Source of the DNA: Xestospongia bergquistia
Taxonomy: Eukaryota > Porifera > Demospongiae > Haplosclerida > Petrosiidae
DNA length: 64,000 nucleotides
Assembly: GCA_963965975.1 (NCBI GenBank)
Contig: OZ014412.1
Coordinates: 3,722,501-3,786,500, forward strand
Reading direction: 5' to 3'
The stretch's first letter is position 1, and every line of letters starts with the position of its first letter. Shown in pieces: positions 61,218-64,000 of this stretch. The position numbers were made by a program, and so were the translations under genes. The notes under the pieces are model-generated. The model was given only the letters and a program-made list of their open reading frames with translations, ran no database searches and had not been told where the DNA came from.

Positions 61218-62148
61218 ATGAATGGTCTTTTAATCCTACTATTAACTTACAGCTGGTATATTTTACCTTGTGTTACCAGCAAATACAATATAAGTATTAT
61301 GTTAATACTGACATTATTTTATAGGTATCTTCACTATTGTACCAGAGACACAATATGTCTACCTCAATTATAATGTGACAATTGAGTGTGCTACTAACTT
61401 AACTGGATATAGTCTCAGATTTTCTTATGAAGGATCAGTAGCTGTAACAATAAAACAAAATTGAATTACTTATAGCAATTAGTGGTAACAATGGTACAGA
61501 TGTATCATTATTTGAATAAAATATCCAAAGAGACATCAAACATAGTATATTGGCATTACTGAATACTATTTAACTTTATTGTGACAACTTGATCCAGGTC
61601 CTCAGAAGCAGTGGATAAATCCAAGGATATCAATTAGATCATTGTTGTATTATCTTCAACTGGTCTTGTCCATTCACATTAGGACAGTTATGTGTGTGGT
61701 ATCAAGTGACATTAAGTATAGGAGAAGTGATGTCATCAGAAGTAATCTATACTACTAACTACACTTATTGTCCTATTGACCTAACTAATGGAGAATATAG
61801 ACTTAATATTACTACAATCAATGGAGCATGGACTAGAATATTAAACACTAATACTACAATGTTGAATACAGTTAATGTACAAGTAAATGATATCAGTGAG
61901 TAAACATATCCCTTTCACAAATCCTATTGTCAATGTCTCCTACTTTAGTCACATAACTTATTATCAGAACAACAAGTAGAGCTATTTCTTTAAATTACCA
62001 GTAAGTGATCACATGATTTATGGATATGTCACATGACTTACTCTCTTATAGTCCACTCAACTCTGTACTCAACCTATTATCAATACAACAGTAATGAGTT
62101 GTAATTTAAAGAACTCTTCTGATTGTTATAACAGTGCTCAATGTCTAC
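61218..62148 (+). pseudogene. Type C receptor pseudogene with signal, Ig and FN3 parts
   Basis: Exon 61218-61293 encodes a signal peptide (MNGLLILLLTYSWYILPC) ending in phase 1. An Ig exon starts at 61325 (FTIVPETQYVYLNYNVTIEC) but ends at TGA 61462-61464 before its second Cys. An FN3-like exon follows (about 61620-61900: IFNWSCPFTLGQLC, WYQVTL, TNGEYRLNITTING), then short pieces of the beta-rich unit (about 61950-62003 and 62052-62148, QLCTQPIINTTVMSCNLKNS), which link it to the type C fragments at 15.8 and 45.6 kb. Several stops make it non-functional. It gives the best view of the N-terminus of type C. Confidence 0.65.
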
Positions 62149-63041
62149 AGTGGTGTGTGTGTGTGCGTGTGTTCTATTACATTTGATATACAATTATTCA
62201 TCATATTATTGTCAATTTTAATAATATTTTTTGTAATAGCAAAAACTAAGAGTTATCTAAGTAAATGATAAAAAGATTTTTATACATAAATCTTATAATA
62301 TAGACTACAATAAATAGATTAAACAAAACGTTTAGAGTACAAACTATCAAGGCGAATATAATATACTACTGAGAATAGATGACATTACTATATTTAGCAT
62401 AGAGAGTAATTAGACACTATAATTATACACCTCAATTAAAACCATAATTAGAAATTATGTCATAACAACAACACACCTTATTTCTAATATAGTTACTATT
62501 CAAGATAAAATATAAATATGGCATAGTACACATACCATCGTTGAGTGTTTAATAAAGATTAACTCTTTTAAATGAATAGAGAGCATAATATTACAAATCT
62601 TCTATAAGACATTTCTTTGTTTCTTTTATAGTAGACAGTTTGTAGACTTTCTTGGTAGCACCTGAATATACCATTGTTACTTTATGACAATAGTCAATCT
62701 CTTATTCAGTCATCACACACCCTAAAAGAACAAAGTTACACGTATATTACATGTAATACATATCAAGTTACATGAGGTAGGATCCTCCCCCTGTTTCATT
62801 TTAATATCCACATGTAATTCTACTTGTACTGGCAACCAAAGTAAGTACATACATTGGCTGCCATTTGTTATTTTAGCATGTATACAGCCAAAATCTCATG
62901 CCAAATAAATACCCAAAAATTTCTAAGAAACATGTTCTAATCTCTTTAAAGTCATATAGGTGTCATAAAAAATTTATATTGTTACTCTCATTTGTACTAG
63001 AACAGACACCAACAAAATACAAGATACAGGTATAGGCTTGA
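62149..63041. repeat. Gene-free; third copy of the 26.4-27.06 kb block
   Basis: 62149-62300 resembles 36280-36400. 62310 onward matches 26380-27062 and 56090-56774, including the highly conserved stretch at 62884-62960. Confidence 0.55.
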
Positions 63042-63309
63042 TTAATATATCTTAATAATAGGTACTCCATTTAACAAACACTCATTAGTATTAGAACAGA
63101 TACCATCAACAAAATAGTTAACAACACAAGCTCTTCTTGGTCTGTCTGATCTGTAGTAGTTAATACATATTATTATCATTTAGTAAATGTAGTACTTACT
63201 TGTTAGCATATGAACCATGTACCATAAGAGGATGATGAAAACTAACATGTCCTCTCTTTAAACCAGATGGAACAGGTTTGAACTGAGATAACTCATCATC
63301 AGTTAATAC
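63042..63309 (-). CDS. Phytanoyl-CoA dioxygenase-like, last two exons (copy 3, best preserved)
   Basis: Exons 63309-63200 (phase 0 in, phase 2 out) and 63150-63042 with the stop at its low end. Intact splice sites. Reads [20 protein letters not shown], then [17 protein letters not shown], then [19 protein letters not shown] and [13 protein letters not shown]. This is the expected C-terminal core of PhyH-type Fe(II)/2-oxoglutarate dioxygenases, with the distal iron-binding His in MVHGS and the 2-oxoglutarate Arg 11 residues later. The protein lacks the longer C-terminal extension that I would expect after the GVPII segment. 5' exons would lie to the right; none was recognised before the window ends at 64000. 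This copy is the likeliest to belong to a living gene. Confidence 0.62.
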
Positions 63310-63339
63310 CTAATATTACATATTATGGTCTATTAATAA

Positions 63340-63540
63340 TGTTGTGCTCTATATAATTATAGTATTATGTTCTATAAAATCATGTCCTATAAGTAGTATT
63401 AAAATACTATATAAATAGTATTGTGTACTATAAAAATAATAATGTATAAATTGTATTATGTACTACAATAGTAATATTCTATAAATAGCATTGTGTACTA
63501 TAAATAGTATGTTCTATAAGTAGCATATTGCATAATAGTA
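63340..63540. repeat. Degenerate CTATAAATAG tandem repeat (copy 3)
   Basis: Counterpart of 27364-27560 and 57060-57260. Confidence 0.55.
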
Positions 63541-64000
63541 TGTTGAAACAGGTTTGAGCTAAGAGCTATAAATAATACTTTGCTCCACTTTTAGTTTTAA
63601 AATTATAAGTATTTAAATATTTATAATTTGATGACTTGTCTATCCCAACCTATCAAACTGCTATCCATGACATAAACATAACTTTAGTTTCCTGTCTAGC
63701 ATAATAGAGATAATTATACTCAGTATTAGTATGTTATATTTCAGTGGCTATTTGATTGTAAGTCATCTTCTGCACTCCTAGATCAATCTCATTAACACTT
63801 GGTTGTAAAGTAGTGTAGGAACCATGGAGGAGGGGACATAAGGTTCATGTGTCTTTCCACCCAAACTCAATGGTATTATGATTTATTAAACTATTATGTC
63901 AAATCTTATACTACTTCTTCAATAATAAAATTATTCTTACATTGTGAGATGTATTCTTGCGGCAATTGAAGGAGAGATTACCTAGGTTTATACAATGTGT
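63541..64000. repeat. Right edge, continuing third copy
   Basis: Matches 27560-28020 with few changes. No exon was recognised. Confidence 0.55.

Overview
The window looks like nuclear DNA of an early-branching animal, most probably a demosponge (Amphimedon-like). This is inferred from very AT-rich DNA, genes split into many small exons with mostly 40-100 bp GT-AG introns, and a Cys-rich extracellular module that I associate with sponge surface proteins. No database search was possible. No tRNA, rRNA or CRISPR was seen.

The core is a plus-strand tandem array of single-pass receptor genes, numbered here R1-R8. R1 2819-5607; R2 6489-8732 (broken); R3 10272-12548; R4 13505-15607; R5 21794-24252, or 25213 for a long form; R6 39310-41630; R7 43292-45403; R8 52081-54455 (nonsense codon). 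The shared plan is: signal peptide exon, one Ig-domain exon, one FN3 exon whose N-terminal CxW pattern recalls class I cytokine receptors, a two-exon beta-rich unit, a Cys-rich module exon, a Ser/Thr stalk, a transmembrane exon, and short cytoplasmic exons with tyrosine motifs. Almost every exon junction is phase 1, and the exon sums of R1, R3, R4, R5, R6 and R7 give uninterrupted frames. R4 and R7 (type B) carry a different membrane-proximal half from the others (type A). Fragments of a third type (C) lie on both strands.

The tails are of two kinds. R1, R2, R3 and R6 have two tandem tail exons, and the first has its splice donor inside its own last codons, so retention or splicing sets the number of tyrosine motifs. 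R5, and in decayed form a remnant at 31.4-32.5 kb and R8, are followed by a cassette that encodes a tyrosine-rich tail plus a Death domain. In R5 a poly(A) signal lies between the short-form stop and this cassette.

The locus grew by segmental duplication. About 8.87-17.5 kb matches 37.6-46.8 kb, and 24.5-30.0 kb matches 54.7-61.0 kb. Part of the latter occurs a third time at 62.3-64.0 kb. These last blocks carry, on the minus strand, the final exons of a phytanoyl-CoA dioxygenase-like gene. A 5'-truncated retroelement sits in the 59-61 kb copy only, and a terminal-inverted-repeat element abuts the start of R5. Together these suggest a rapidly evolving recognition-receptor cluster (allorecognition or innate immunity), by analogy with the Ig-receptor complex of Hydractinia. 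That function is inference.
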